64,000 nucleotides of DNA from Rhizobium sp. L51/94 (GTDB lineage Bacteria > Pseudomonadota > Alphaproteobacteria > Rhizobiales > Rhizobiaceae), in assembly GCF_019355555.1 (NCBI RefSeq), contig NZ_CP072142.1:186001-250000 (forward strand). Reading direction: 5' to 3'. How positions within the stretch are numbered: the first letter of the stretch is position 1; each line of letters starts with the position of its first letter. The position numbers and the translations under genes are program-made. The notes below the pieces were generated by a model. The model was not told where the DNA came from. It did no database searches and saw only the letters and a list, made by a program, of their open reading frames with translations. Below are positions 25,444-35,319 of this stretch, in pieces.

Positions 25444-25497
25444 CTAAGCGCTTAGCCCAATAATTATGCAATTTCATGGATGCACAAAAAAGCGCTT
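25444..25497. promoter_or_regulatory. Two LacI-type operator-like palindromes
   Basis: CTAAGCGCTTAG (perfect 12-bp palindrome, 25444-25455) and AAGCGCTT (25490-25497) share the 8-bp core AAGCGCTT, typical of LacI/GalR-family operators. The cores are 44 bp apart, about four helical turns. The second overlaps the -35 box of the GntR promoter (25496-25501). This suggests extra control by a LacI-type regulator encoded elsewhere. Confidence 0.45.
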
Positions 25498-25546
25498 GAC
25501 GCCTCGCTGCAACGTGGCTTGAATGGAACCAATCAAACATTGGTTC
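25496..25546 (+). promoter_or_regulatory. Promoter and GntR autoregulatory operator candidate of the peptide-transport locus
   Basis: -35 TTGACG (25496-25501) and -10 TTGAAT (25519-25524) are spaced by 17 bp. Directly downstream is a perfect 8-bp inverted repeat, GAACCAAT-CAAAC-ATTGGTTC (25526-25546), which covers the expected transcription start. The GntR regulator's start at 25562 lies just after it, and the upstream in-frame ATG (25523) falls inside the -10 box and would not be transcribed. Binding here would block transcription, as expected for autorepression. Confidence 0.6.
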
Positions 25547-25561
25547 GCCTTGAGCTGGAAT

Positions 25562-26293
25562 ATGACCGTAAGCAACCTGCCGGAAAATTCGACCTATGCT
25601 CTGGAACGGCTGAGAGGCCTGCTGCACTCGGGCGAGCTCGATGCAGACGGCAAGCTGCCCACCGAGCGGGCGCTGTCGGAACAGTTCGACGTCAGCCGTC
25701 GCGCCCTGCGCAGGGCTCTCGAGGTGCTGGAGGCAGAGGGTTTGATCTGGCGCAAGCAGGGATCCGGCACCTATGCCGGACCGCGCCCCGATGGCTGGAG
25801 CGAGCACGTCGGCTCGATCGTCGCCAGCACCGATATTACGGAAATCATGGAAGTCCGCTTGCGGATCGAACCGCAATTGGCCCAGCTTGCGGCGATCCGC
25901 GCCAAGGACATTTCGATCAGGCGCATGTACGAACTGGCGGAAAAGATCTACCGCAGCGACGATGCGGACGGTCGGGAATTGTGGGACGGCGCCCTGCACC
26001 GGCTGATCGCCCAGAGCGCCGGTAACCAGTTCTTCCTGACAATTTTCGACTTTATCAATCACGTTCGCCAGGACGAAGCGTGGCAAACCATTCGCGAATT
26101 GGCCCGCAGCAACAGCCGCACGCGGGAGCGGACCCACGATCAGCATCGGGCCATCATCGACGCGATCGCGGCACGCGACCCGATGGGCGCTGCCGAAGCG
26201 ATGCGACAGCACCTTCTGCTGCTGCAGGAAAGCCTGATCCGCGTCACCTCCTTCGACGCCCAACTGCCGGCACTGCGGCAAGAGGATGCCTGA
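25562..26293 (+). CDS. GntR-family regulator, FadR/FCD subfamily
   Basis: 243 residues from the ATG at 25562, preceded by GAGCTGG. The N-terminal winged helix (about 10-70) has LPTERALSEQFDVSRRALRR and EAEGLIWRKQGSGTYAG. The C-terminal FCD ligand domain (about 85-225) has helical repeats and metal-ligand-like His in WDGALHRLIAQSAGN, RTHDQHRAIIDAI and AMRQHLLLL. It stands 69 bp ahead of the peptide importer gene in the same direction. It probably controls the whole 26363-34212 locus in response to an imported product or metabolite. Confidence 0.92.
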   Translation: MTVSNLPENSTYALERLRGLLHSGELDADGKLPTERALSEQFDVSRRALRRALEVLEAEGLIWRKQGSGTYAGPRPDGWSEHVGSIVASTDITEIMEVRLRIEPQLAQLAAIRAKDISIRRMYELAEKIYRSDDADGRELWDGALHRLIAQSAGNQFFLTIFDFINHVRQDEAWQTIRELARSNSRTRERTHDQHRAIIDAIAARDPMGAAEAMRQHLLLLQESLIRVTSFDAQLPALRQEDA

Positions 26294-26362
26294 GGCAGCA
26301 TTGAGAATACCACAGATGGATCCGGCCTTGACCGGACCGCGCCATAAACAGGGGAAACAAAA

Positions 26363-27871
26363 ATGAAAATCGCCAAATTTCTATCGCTCCTCTCCATCGG
26401 CACCCTCTGCGCCCTGCCGGCGCTCGGTGCCGAGCTAAAAATCGGGCTGCAGGACGACGCCGATGTGCTCGACCCCGCCCAATCCCGTACCTTCGTCGGC
26501 CGCATCGTCTATACGGCCTTGTGCGACAAGCTGGTCGATGTGACGGCGAAGCTCGAGTTCGTTCCGCAGCTGGCGACAGCCTGGAAGTGGTCGGCTGATG
26601 GCAAGGAGCTGACGATGACGCTACGCCAGGGCGTCAAGTTCCACGACGGCACACCCTTCAACGCCCAGGCTGTCGTAGACGATATCCAGCGCAACAAGAC
26701 GATGCCGGAATCGCGACGTAAGAGCGAACTCTCCTCCGTCACCAACATCGAGGCAACCAGCGAATACGAGGTGAAGTTCACGCTGAAAGCGCCGGATGTG
26801 ACACTGCTTGCCCAGCTCTCCGACCGCGCCGGCATGATGGTGTCGCCCACAGCCGCCAAGGCCGCCGGTGCAAAATTCGGAGATCATCCCGTCTGCTCCG
26901 GCCCGTTCAAGTTCGTCGAGCGGGTGCAACAGGACCGCATCGTGCTTGAGAAGTTCCAGGACTACTGGAACAAGGACAATATCTTCATCGACAAGATTAC
27001 CTATCTTCCGATCCCGGACACGACAGTGCGCCTCGCCAATCTGCGCTCGGGCGATCTCGACATGATCGAGCGCGTTTCAGCCACCGATGTGGCGACGGTC
27101 AAGGGCGACCCCAAGCTCGCCTATGCCGACGCCGTCGGCACGGGCTGGCTCGGCATCTACGCCAACATCGGCAACGGTCCGCGCGCCAAGAACCCGATGG
27201 GTGAGGACAAGCGGTTGCGCCAGGCATTCTCGCTTGCCATCGACCGGGAGGCGGCAATGCAGATCGTCTTTGACGGCACGGCGCTGGCCGGAAACCAGCC
27301 GTTTTCGCCCAATAGCCCCTGGTTCGACAAGGATATCCCGGTGCCCGCCCGCGATGTGGACAAGGCCAAAGCCCTGATCAAGGCGGCCGGCTTTGAGCGC
27401 GTGCCCGTAGAAATCGCCGTCACCAACGATCCCGTCACCCTGCAGATGATGCAGATCATCCAGTCGATGGTCGCCGAAGCCGGCTTCGACGTAACGCTGA
27501 AGCCGACGGAATTCGCCACCCTGCTCGATGCCCAGACGGCCGGAAACTATCAGCTCAGCCGCTCCGACTGGTCGGGACGGGCCGATCCGGATGGTAACAT
27601 CCAGCAGTTCGTTACCACCGGCGCCGGACTGAACGATTCCAAGTACAGCAACCCCGAGGTCGACAAGCTGCTGGTCGAAGCTCGCCAGTCGCAAGACGCC
27701 GCAGTCCGCAAGCAAAAATACAATGCGGCGCTCGCCATCCTCAACGATGAATTGCCGATCATCTATCTCGGCCATTCCGCCTGGATCTGGGCCTACAACA
27801 AGGCCGTCACCGGCTTTGTCCCCTCGCCTGATGGCATGATCCGCATGGTCGGCGTCAAGAAGAGCGGCTAA
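26363..27871 (+). CDS. Periplasmic peptide/glutathione-type ABC binding protein (SBP family 5)
   Basis: 502 residues. Signal peptide MKIAKFLSLLSIGTLCALPA with cleavage after LGA. The mature protein is a DppA/OppA/GsiB-class binding protein: WKWSADGKELTMTLRQGVKF and HDGTPFNAQAVVDDI are the family signature. Oligosaccharide-free SBP_bac_5 architecture continues to the late PIIYLGHSAWIWAYNKAV. It delivers peptides to the two permeases downstream. The neighbouring gamma-glutamyltransferase suggests glutathione or other gamma-glutamyl peptides as ligands, but specificity is inferred from context only. Confidence 0.93.
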   Translation: MKIAKFLSLLSIGTLCALPALGAELKIGLQDDADVLDPAQSRTFVGRIVYTALCDKLVDVTAKLEFVPQLATAWKWSADGKELTMTLRQGVKFHDGTPFNAQAVVDDIQRNKTMPESRRKSELSSVTNIEATSEYEVKFTLKAPDVTLLAQLSDRAGMMVSPTAAKAAGAKFGDHPVCSGPFKFVERVQQDRIVLEKFQDYWNKDNIFIDKITYLPIPDTTVRLANLRSGDLDMIERVSATDVATVKGDPKLAYADAVGTGWLGIYANIGNGPRAKNPMGEDKRLRQAFSLAIDREAAMQIVFDGTALAGNQPFSPNSPWFDKDIPVPARDVDKAKALIKAAGFERVPVEIAVTNDPVTLQMMQIIQSMVAEAGFDVTLKPTEFATLLDAQTAGNYQLSRSDWSGRADPDGNIQQFVTTGAGLNDSKYSNPEVDKLLVEARQSQDAAVRKQKYNAALAILNDELPIIYLGHSAWIWAYNKAVTGFVPSPDGMIRMVGVKKSG

Positions 27872-27879
27872 TCGAGCCA

Positions 27880-27904
27880 GCCGCGCGGGGAACTCTCGCG
27901 CGGC
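27880..27904 (+). other. Intercistronic stem-loop after the binding-protein gene
   Basis: Perfect 8-bp inverted repeat GCCGCGCG / CGCGCGGC with a 9-nt loop, 8 bases after the binding-protein stop and 25 bases before the first permease start. There is no T-run. As in the sugar operon at 2288-2313, it sits exactly where it could stabilise the binding-protein message and lower expression of the membrane genes. Confidence 0.6.
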
Positions 27905-27928
27905 CGATGCAAAAGGTTGGGATCGGCC

Positions 27929-28876
27929 ATGTACACCTACATCGGAAAGAGACTGCTCGTCGCCATACCGACGCTCATCATCATCTCGATCTTCGTCTTT
28001 TCGCTGCAGAAGCTTTTGCCCGGCGATCCCGTCCTTGCCATGGCGGGCGAAGAGCGGGACCCGCAGGTCATAGAATTCCTGCGTGAGAAATACCGGCTGA
28101 ACGATCCCGTCGTCTATCAATACGGGTACTGGCTGGGCGCGGTGCTCAAGGGCGACCTTGGCATCTCGCTGCGCACCAACCAGCCCGTCCTCACCCTGGT
28201 CGCCCAGAAACTGCCGGTGACCTTGCAGCTGGCCGTCATGTCGATGATTTTTGCCGTCGTCATCGGCATTCCGATGGGCATCCTCGCGGCCGTCAAGCGC
28301 AACACGATCATCGACTTTTTCGCCAACATCGTCGCGTTGTGCGGCCTGTCGATCCCGAATTTCTGGCTCGGCATCATGTTGATCCTGCTGATTTCGGTAA
28401 AGCTCGGCTGGCTGCCGGCCTCCGGCTACCAGCCCTTCTTCGACGATCCGCTGCAATCGATCAAGACGATGCTGATGCCCGCCTTCGTGCTGGGCAATGC
28501 GCTGGCGGCAACCCTGATGCGCCACACACGATCCTCCATGCTGAGCGTGCTCAGCGCCGATTACATCCGAACGGCGCGCGCCAAGGGTCTCAAGGAATCT
28601 GCCGTGGTATTGCAGCATACGTTTCGCAATGCGCTGCTGCCGATCATCACCGTCAGTGCCCTGCTGTTCGGCGAACTGCTGGCGGGCGCGGTGCTGACCG
28701 AGCAGATCTTCACCATTCCCGGCTTCGGCAAGCTGATCGTCGATGCCGTCTTCAACCGCGACTATGCGGTCGTCCAGGGCGTGGTGCTCTGCACCGCCGT
28801 GGGCTTCATTTTCATGAACCTCGTTGCCGACGTGTTTTCCGTCCTTCTCAATCCGAGACTAAGGGCCGCCCTATGA
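27929..28876 (+). CDS. Peptide ABC transporter permease, DppB/GsiC family
   Basis: 315 residues from ATG 27929 (MYTYIGKRLLVAIPTL); a TTG twelve bases earlier is less likely. There are six predicted helices. The N-terminal helix and the large periplasmic loop after it (GDPVLAMAGEERDPQ) are typical of DppB. The EAA cytoplasmic loop reads YIRTARAKGLKESAVVLQHTF. It pairs with the DppC-type permease, whose ATG overlaps this stop (ATGA at 28873-28876), so translation is coupled. Confidence 0.95.
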   Translation: MYTYIGKRLLVAIPTLIIISIFVFSLQKLLPGDPVLAMAGEERDPQVIEFLREKYRLNDPVVYQYGYWLGAVLKGDLGISLRTNQPVLTLVAQKLPVTLQLAVMSMIFAVVIGIPMGILAAVKRNTIIDFFANIVALCGLSIPNFWLGIMLILLISVKLGWLPASGYQPFFDDPLQSIKTMLMPAFVLGNALAATLMRHTRSSMLSVLSADYIRTARAKGLKESAVVLQHTFRNALLPIITVSALLFGELLAGAVLTEQIFTIPGFGKLIVDAVFNRDYAVVQGVVLCTAVGFIFMNLVADVFSVLLNPRLRAAL

Positions 28877-29757
28877 GCACGATCAACCCCGTCGCTTCCA
28901 TCCCGGTTTCAACCGCCAGCCCGCGCTCGACCAACCGCGCATGGCGCAAGCTCAAAGCCAACAAGGGCGCGCTCATTGGGCTTGTCATCATCCTGTTCTT
29001 TGTCGTCATGGCGATTGCAGCACCCCTCCTGCCCATCCCCAATCCTATCGCCACCAGCTGGTCTTCCATCCGCAAGGCACCCTCAGCGGCCCATTGGCTG
29101 GGCACCGACGACATCGGTCGCGACATCCTTTCGCGCATGATCTGGGGCGCGCGGGCGTCGCTGATGGCCGGCATCTTCTCGGTGGCCATCGCAGTCGTCA
29201 TCGGCGTGCCGCTCGGCCTTATCTCCGGCTATTTCGGCGGCTGGATCGACATGATCATCTCGCGTGTGACGGAAGCGTTTCTCGCCATGCCTTTCCTGAT
29301 CATGGCCATCGCGCTTGCCGCCTTCCTCGGACCAAGCCTCACCAACGCCATGATTGCCATCGGCCTCTCCGCCATGCCCGTCTTCATCCGCCTGACGCGC
29401 GGCCAGGTGATGGCCGTCAAGACCGAGGAATATGTCGAAGGCGCCCGCTCGATCGGTCTTCGTCACTTCAGCATCATCACCCGCTACATCCTGCCCAACG
29501 TGCTCGCCCCGATCCTCGTACAGGCCACCCTAACCATCGCGACGGCAATCATTGCCGAGGCGAGCCTCTCATTCCTCGGCCTCGGCCAGCAGCCGCCGGC
29601 ACCGAGCTGGGGCTCCATGCTCAACGTCGCCAAGAACTTTCTCGGCCAGGCGCCGTGGATGGCCATGTGGCCTGGAGCGGCGATCTTCCTCGTCGTTATC
29701 GGTTTCAATCTTCTCGGCGACGGACTTCGCGATGCCCTCGACCCGCGCGACTCCTGA
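28873..29757 (+). CDS. Peptide ABC transporter permease, DppC/GsiD family
   Basis: 294 residues. A cytoplasmic N-terminus with AWRKLKANKGALIG leads into the first helix. The DppC-type signature HWLGTDDIGRDILSRMIWGA follows. The EAA loop is YVEGARSIGLRHFSIITRYIL-like (near residues 190-215), and the last helices carry SFLGLGQQPPAPSWGSML, a strong DppC mark. It partners the upstream permease in the inner membrane. Confidence 0.95.
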   Translation: MSTINPVASIPVSTASPRSTNRAWRKLKANKGALIGLVIILFFVVMAIAAPLLPIPNPIATSWSSIRKAPSAAHWLGTDDIGRDILSRMIWGARASLMAGIFSVAIAVVIGVPLGLISGYFGGWIDMIISRVTEAFLAMPFLIMAIALAAFLGPSLTNAMIAIGLSAMPVFIRLTRGQVMAVKTEEYVEGARSIGLRHFSIITRYILPNVLAPILVQATLTIATAIIAEASLSFLGLGQQPPAPSWGSMLNVAKNFLGQAPWMAMWPGAAIFLVVIGFNLLGDGLRDALDPRDS

Positions 29758-29778
29758 TTACTCTCAAAGGACTTTGCC

Positions 29779-31566
29779 ATGAACGCTTTTACCACGCGCC
29801 CCGAGATCCTCGGCACCTTCGGTGTTGTCACATCCACCCACTGGATCGCCTCGGCGGTCGGTATGAGCATCCTGGAAAAGGGTGGCAATGCATTCGACGC
29901 CGCTGTTGCTACCGGTTTCGTCCTGCAGATCATAGAACCGCATCTGTGCGGTCCAGGCGGCGATCTGCCGGCGCTGATCTATTCGAAGAAGAAGGGCAAG
30001 GTGGAGGTGATCTGCGCCCAGGGTCCCGCCCCGGCCGGCGCCACCATCGAGCACTACACGAGTGAAGGCCTGACGCTCATTCCCGGCGATGGGCTGCTAT
30101 CGACCGTCATTCCGGGCGCCTTCGACGGCTGGATGCTAATGCTGCGCGACTATGGCACGATGACCGTCCGCGATGTTCTTGAGCCGGCTATTTATTACGC
30201 CGAAAATGGCCATCCAGTCCTTCCCCGGGTTTCGGCAACCATCAAGGGCCTTTCCCAATTCTTCGAAACGGAGTGGCCTACATCCCATGCCCACTGGCTT
30301 CCCGGCGGTTCTCATCCGGAGCCACATTCGAATTTTCGACAGCCGGCACTGGCCGAAACATGGCGCCGGGTTATCGCCGAGGCGGAAAGCAAGCGCGGCC
30401 GCGAGGCGCAGGTCGATGCTGCCCGAGACGCATTCTACAAAGGGTTCATTGCCGAGGCGATCGATGGCTACGTGCGCAACAATGCGGTGATGGACGCGAG
30501 CGGAACAAGGCACAAGGGCGTACTGACCGGCGAAGACATGGCCGGCTGGTCGGCGACCGTCGAGGCGCCGCAGACGTTCGACTATCATGGCTGGACGGTG
30601 GCAAAGACCGACACCTGGGGTCAGGGACCCGTCTTCCTGCAGGCGCTGTCGCTGTTGAAAGGCTTCGATATCGCCGCGATGGACCCGGCGGGCGCCGATT
30701 TCGTCCACACCGTCACCGAGGCGATGAAGCTCGCCTTTGCCGACCGCGAGGTCTACTACGGCGATCCCGATTTCTGCGACGTACCGCTCGACCACCTCCT
30801 GTCGGAAGCCTATGCTGCGGAACGTCGCAAGCTGATCGCACCCGAAGCCTCGATCGACCTGCGCCCCGGCAAGCTTGTGGGTTTCGAGGCCCAGTGGGAC
30901 GCGACGATGGCCATGCTGGATAACTCGGCTGCCAAGTCGGGCGCCGTCTACGAGCCGACCATGTCGCATCTGACCGAAAAGCGCGGCGACACCGTGCATA
31001 TCGACGTGATCGACCGCGAGGGCAACATGGTGTCCGTGACACCCTCGGGCGGCTGGCTGCAATCGTCTCCGACCATTCCGGGCCTCGGCTTCTGCCTCAA
31101 TTCCCGGGCCCAGATGTTCTGGCTGAAGCCTGGGCTGCCCTCGTCGCTTGCACCCGGCAAGCGGCCGAGGACCACCCTGACGCCGTCGATAGCACTCCAC
31201 GAGGGCCGCCCGGCTCTGTCTTTCGGAACGCCCGGTGGCGACCAGCAAGACCAGTGGCAGCTGGTGTTCTTCCTGCACTACGTCCACCACAAGATGAACC
31301 TGCAGCAGGCGATCGACACGCCGCTGTTCCACACGACCCATTTTCCGAGCTCGTTCTATCCCCGCACCCGCGAGCCAGGCGGTTTGACGGTGGAGGCGAA
31401 TTTCGGGTCGGAGGTGCTGGAAGCCCTGCGCGCCAAGGGTCACCGGTTGACGGTTGCGGACGAGTGGACCGTTGGCCGGCTGACTGCGGCCGGACGCGAC
31501 GCCTGCGGCTTGCTCCGGGCAGCGGCCACACCGCGGCTAATGCAAGCCTATGCAGTGGGGCGTTGA
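29779..31566 (+). CDS. Gamma-glutamyltransferase family protein without signal peptide
   Basis: 595 residues. N-terminal nucleophile hydrolase of the gamma-glutamyltranspeptidase family: ILEKGGNAFDAAVATGFVLQ and EPHLCGPGGD near the start. KRGDTVHIDVIDREGNMVS carries the catalytic Thr405, where autocleavage should give two subunits, and GGWLQSSPTIPGLGF lies beyond. Classic GGTs are exported to the periplasm, but this protein starts MNAFTTRPEILGTF with no signal peptide, which points to the cytoplasm. In this operon it would hydrolyse or transfer the gamma-glutamyl group after uptake. It could instead act as a related acylase, since the family also includes cephalosporin acylases. Confidence 0.9.
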   Translation: MNAFTTRPEILGTFGVVTSTHWIASAVGMSILEKGGNAFDAAVATGFVLQIIEPHLCGPGGDLPALIYSKKKGKVEVICAQGPAPAGATIEHYTSEGLTLIPGDGLLSTVIPGAFDGWMLMLRDYGTMTVRDVLEPAIYYAENGHPVLPRVSATIKGLSQFFETEWPTSHAHWLPGGSHPEPHSNFRQPALAETWRRVIAEAESKRGREAQVDAARDAFYKGFIAEAIDGYVRNNAVMDASGTRHKGVLTGEDMAGWSATVEAPQTFDYHGWTVAKTDTWGQGPVFLQALSLLKGFDIAAMDPAGADFVHTVTEAMKLAFADREVYYGDPDFCDVPLDHLLSEAYAAERRKLIAPEASIDLRPGKLVGFEAQWDATMAMLDNSAAKSGAVYEPTMSHLTEKRGDTVHIDVIDREGNMVSVTPSGGWLQSSPTIPGLGFCLNSRAQMFWLKPGLPSSLAPGKRPRTTLTPSIALHEGRPALSFGTPGGDQQDQWQLVFFLHYVHHKMNLQQAIDTPLFHTTHFPSSFYPRTREPGGLTVEANFGSEVLEALRAKGHRLTVADEWTVGRLTAAGRDACGLLRAAATPRLMQAYAVGR

Positions 31567-31567
31567 T

Positions 31568-32326
31568 ATGACCTGGTCCATCGTTACCCGCGATCCCGAA
31601 ACCGGCCACCTCGCCATCGCCGTCGCCACGCGTTTTTTCGCGGTCGGCAGCATCGTGCCTCATATACGCGGGGGTGTCGGCGCCATCGCGACGCAGGCTT
31701 TCTCGAGCCCGCTCTATGGAACGGACGGCCTGATCATGCTGGCCGAGGGCAAGACGCCGCAGCAGACCATTGCTGCACTCACAAATCGCGACGACGGCCA
31801 CGAGCAGCGTCAATTGCACCTGATCGACGGCAAGGGCCGCAACGCAGCCTTTACCGGGGGAAAATGCATCGATTGGGCCGGCCATCTCGTCGACGAGAAC
31901 GTTTCCGTTGCCGGCAACATGCTGTCCGGCCCGCAGGTGATCGCCAAAACGCTTGAGACATTCAAGAAGACGTCCGGAGCGCCGTTGGCCGAAGGGCTGC
32001 TGGAAGCGATGCAGGCCGGCGAAGACGCCGGCGGCGACAAGCGCGGGCAGCAATCTGCAGCGCTCGTGATTTACCGCGACCAGGACTATGCCTGGCTCAA
32101 CATCCGCGTCGACGACCACGCCGAACCGCTCGCCGAACTGCGGCGTCTCTACGCCGTGGCAAAGGAGCGCTACCTGCCCGTCGCCGAAACCGCGCCAACC
32201 CGGGAGAACCCGAGCGGCATGATCGACCGCAGCGCAATCGATGCGGAAATTGCGCGGATGGAGGCCGAGCGCAAGGCCGCCGGGCTATCGTCGGCCTCCT
32301 TTGCCACCTCGCCGAAATCCGTTTGA
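31568..32326 (+). CDS. DUF1028 family protein (putative Ntn-hydrolase-like)
   Basis: 252 residues from the ATG at 31568 (MTWSIVTRDPETGHLAIAVA). Diagnostic DUF1028 features are S-I-V-x-x-D-P-x-T-G at the N-terminus, RGGVGAIATQAF and GGKCIDWAGHLVDENVSVAGNML. DUF1028 proteins are predicted relatives of Ntn-hydrolases and are often found with peptide transporters and peptidases. Its ATG lies one base past the GGT stop (TGATATG), so translation is coupled. It may process the same imported peptide. Confidence 0.88.
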   Translation: MTWSIVTRDPETGHLAIAVATRFFAVGSIVPHIRGGVGAIATQAFSSPLYGTDGLIMLAEGKTPQQTIAALTNRDDGHEQRQLHLIDGKGRNAAFTGGKCIDWAGHLVDENVSVAGNMLSGPQVIAKTLETFKKTSGAPLAEGLLEAMQAGEDAGGDKRGQQSAALVIYRDQDYAWLNIRVDDHAEPLAELRRLYAVAKERYLPVAETAPTRENPSGMIDRSAIDAEIARMEAERKAAGLSSASFATSPKSV

Positions 32327-32361
32327 AACTCGGCCGCCCATAGCAGATATCGAGGTACTCC

Positions 32362-34212
32362 ATGACCGATACAGCCGCTGAGAAGACCATGACCGGTGCA
32401 GTGCCGGTGCTGTCAGTCTCCCATCTGACGACCTCTTTTCGCGTCGATGGCCAGTGGCGTTCGGTCGTCCGCGACATCTCCTTCGATGTCATGCCCGGTG
32501 AAACCGTGGCGATTGTCGGGGAAAGCGGGTCGGGCAAGAGTGTGACCTCGCTGTCGATCATGCGCCTGCTTGCTGCCAACAGCAGCCGGATCGAGGGCAG
32601 CATCCTGCTTGGAGGCCGCGATATCCTTTCACTGTCCGACAAGGAAATGAGAGGCGTTCGCGGCAAGGACGTCGCGATGATCTTCCAGGAGCCGATGACC
32701 TCGCTCAATCCGATCTTCACCATCGGCCGCCAGATCTCGGAAGCACTCACCTGCCACGGCGATATTTCGAAGGCCGAGGCAAAGGCAGAGACCATTCGCC
32801 TCCTCGAAAAGGTGCGCATTCCCAACGCCGCCTCGCGCTTCAATGAGTATCCGCACCAGTTCTCTGGTGGCATGCGCCAGCGAGTGATGATTGCCATGGC
32901 GCTGGCCTCGAGGCCGAAGCTATTGATCGCCGACGAGCCTACCACCGCGCTCGACGTGACGATCCAGGGGCAGATCCTAGACCTCATCAAGATCCTGCAG
33001 GAGGAGGAAGGCATGTCCGTCCTCTTCATCACCCACGACATGGGCGTCGTCGCCGAAATTTCCGACCGCACCATCGTCATGTATCGCGGCGAAGCGGTCG
33101 AGAGCGGCGCGACCGACGATATCTTCCATCGCGGCAAGCATCCCTATACCCGGGCTCTCCTCTCCGCCGTCCCCCGCCTCGGTTCGATGACGGACAAGGC
33201 CTGGCCGCTGCGTTTCCCCGTCGTCGATGCGGCCACCGGTGTCCTCCAGCAACCGGGCGAGGTGGCAGACACCGTCGATCGCCGCCAGACGCCGATCCTC
33301 GACGTCAAGAACCTCACCACCCGCTTCGATATCCATGGCGGCCTGCTGGGGCGAAAGACCGGCGCCATCCATGCGGTGGAAAACGTCTCGTTCGATCTCT
33401 TTCAGGGCGAAACTCTGTCGCTTGTCGGCGAAAGCGGTTGCGGCAAGTCGACCACCGGGCGCTCCATCATGCGTCTCATAGAGCCCGATGGCGGAGAGGT
33501 GCATCTCGACGGCTACGACGTGATGAAGCTGGATTCACTGGCCCTTCGCCAGATGCGTCGCAGCATCCAGATGATCTTCCAGGACCCGTTCGCCAGCCTC
33601 AATCCCCGGCTGACCATCGGCTTTGCCGTCGCTGAGCCCGTGATCGAGCACGGCCTCGCTACCCGCGCCCAGGCGCGCGACAAGGCGGCCGACCTGCTGG
33701 AACGTGTCGGCCTGAAGGCCGACATGATGAGCCGCTACCCGCACGAGTTTTCCGGCGGCCAGCGTCAGCGCATCTGCATCGCCCGTGCCCTGGCGCTCGA
33801 TCCGAAGGTCATCGTCGCCGACGAGAGCGTCTCGGCGCTCGATGTCTCCATCAAGGCGCAGGTCTGCAATCTGCTGATGGACCTGCAGCAGAGCCTGCAC
33901 CTCGCCTTCCTGTTCATCTCCCACGACATGGCGGTTGTCGAGCGCGTCAGTCACCGCGTCGCCGTGATGTATCTGGGTGAGATCGTCGAGATCGGACCGC
34001 GCGCGGCGGTGTTCGAAAACCCGCAGCATCCCTATACGAAGAAACTCATCGCGGCGGTTCCAGTCCCCGATCCCTCGCGCCGGGGCATCAAGCGGGATAT
34101 GTCGACGGATGAGCTCAGAAGCCCGATCCGTGCCATCGGCTATGAGCCGCCTGTACGCAGCTACCGCGAAGTATCTGCCGGTCACCTCGTGCGGCTCGAC
34201 GAGCCCGCCTGA
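32362..34212 (+). CDS. Dual ABC ATPase for peptide import (DppD-DppF fusion, GsiA-like)
   Basis: 616 residues with two complete nucleotide-binding domains in one chain. The first has Walker A GESGSGKSV, signature FSGGMRQR and LLIADEPTTALDV. The second has Walker A GESGCGKSTT, signature FSGGQRQR and VIVADESVSALDV (Asp-Glu-Ser in place of the usual Asp-Glu-Pro). Each is followed by the oligopeptide C-terminal extension (HPYTRALLSAVP and HPYTKKLIAAVP). The fused layout and length match E. coli GsiA (glutathione importer, 623 aa). It energises the two permeases upstream in the operon. Confidence 0.94.
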   Translation: MTDTAAEKTMTGAVPVLSVSHLTTSFRVDGQWRSVVRDISFDVMPGETVAIVGESGSGKSVTSLSIMRLLAANSSRIEGSILLGGRDILSLSDKEMRGVRGKDVAMIFQEPMTSLNPIFTIGRQISEALTCHGDISKAEAKAETIRLLEKVRIPNAASRFNEYPHQFSGGMRQRVMIAMALASRPKLLIADEPTTALDVTIQGQILDLIKILQEEEGMSVLFITHDMGVVAEISDRTIVMYRGEAVESGATDDIFHRGKHPYTRALLSAVPRLGSMTDKAWPLRFPVVDAATGVLQQPGEVADTVDRRQTPILDVKNLTTRFDIHGGLLGRKTGAIHAVENVSFDLFQGETLSLVGESGCGKSTTGRSIMRLIEPDGGEVHLDGYDVMKLDSLALRQMRRSIQMIFQDPFASLNPRLTIGFAVAEPVIEHGLATRAQARDKAADLLERVGLKADMMSRYPHEFSGGQRQRICIARALALDPKVIVADESVSALDVSIKAQVCNLLMDLQQSLHLAFLFISHDMAVVERVSHRVAVMYLGEIVEIGPRAAVFENPQHPYTKKLIAAVPVPDPSRRGIKRDMSTDELRSPIRAIGYEPPVRSYREVSAGHLVRLDEPA

Positions 34213-34225
34213 CCGGCAGTTTGCG

Positions 34226-34245
34226 CAGACCCTATCCGGGGTCTG
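34226..34245. terminator. Possible bidirectional terminator
   Basis: Inverted repeat CAGACCC-TATCCG-GGGTCTG between the ATPase stop (34212, plus strand) and the aldo/keto reductase stop (34258, minus strand). It lies between two convergent genes and could end both transcripts. There is no T-run on either side, so termination would be weak or need Rho. Confidence 0.5.
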
Positions 34246-34257
34246 ATGTCGTGATCA

Positions 34258-35319
<1,062 letters not shown>

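Noticed and set aside
27077..28618. A 513-residue minus-strand frame across the peptide binding protein and permease genes
   Set aside because: It crosses two well-supported plus-strand genes, has no family features and is typical antisense composition.
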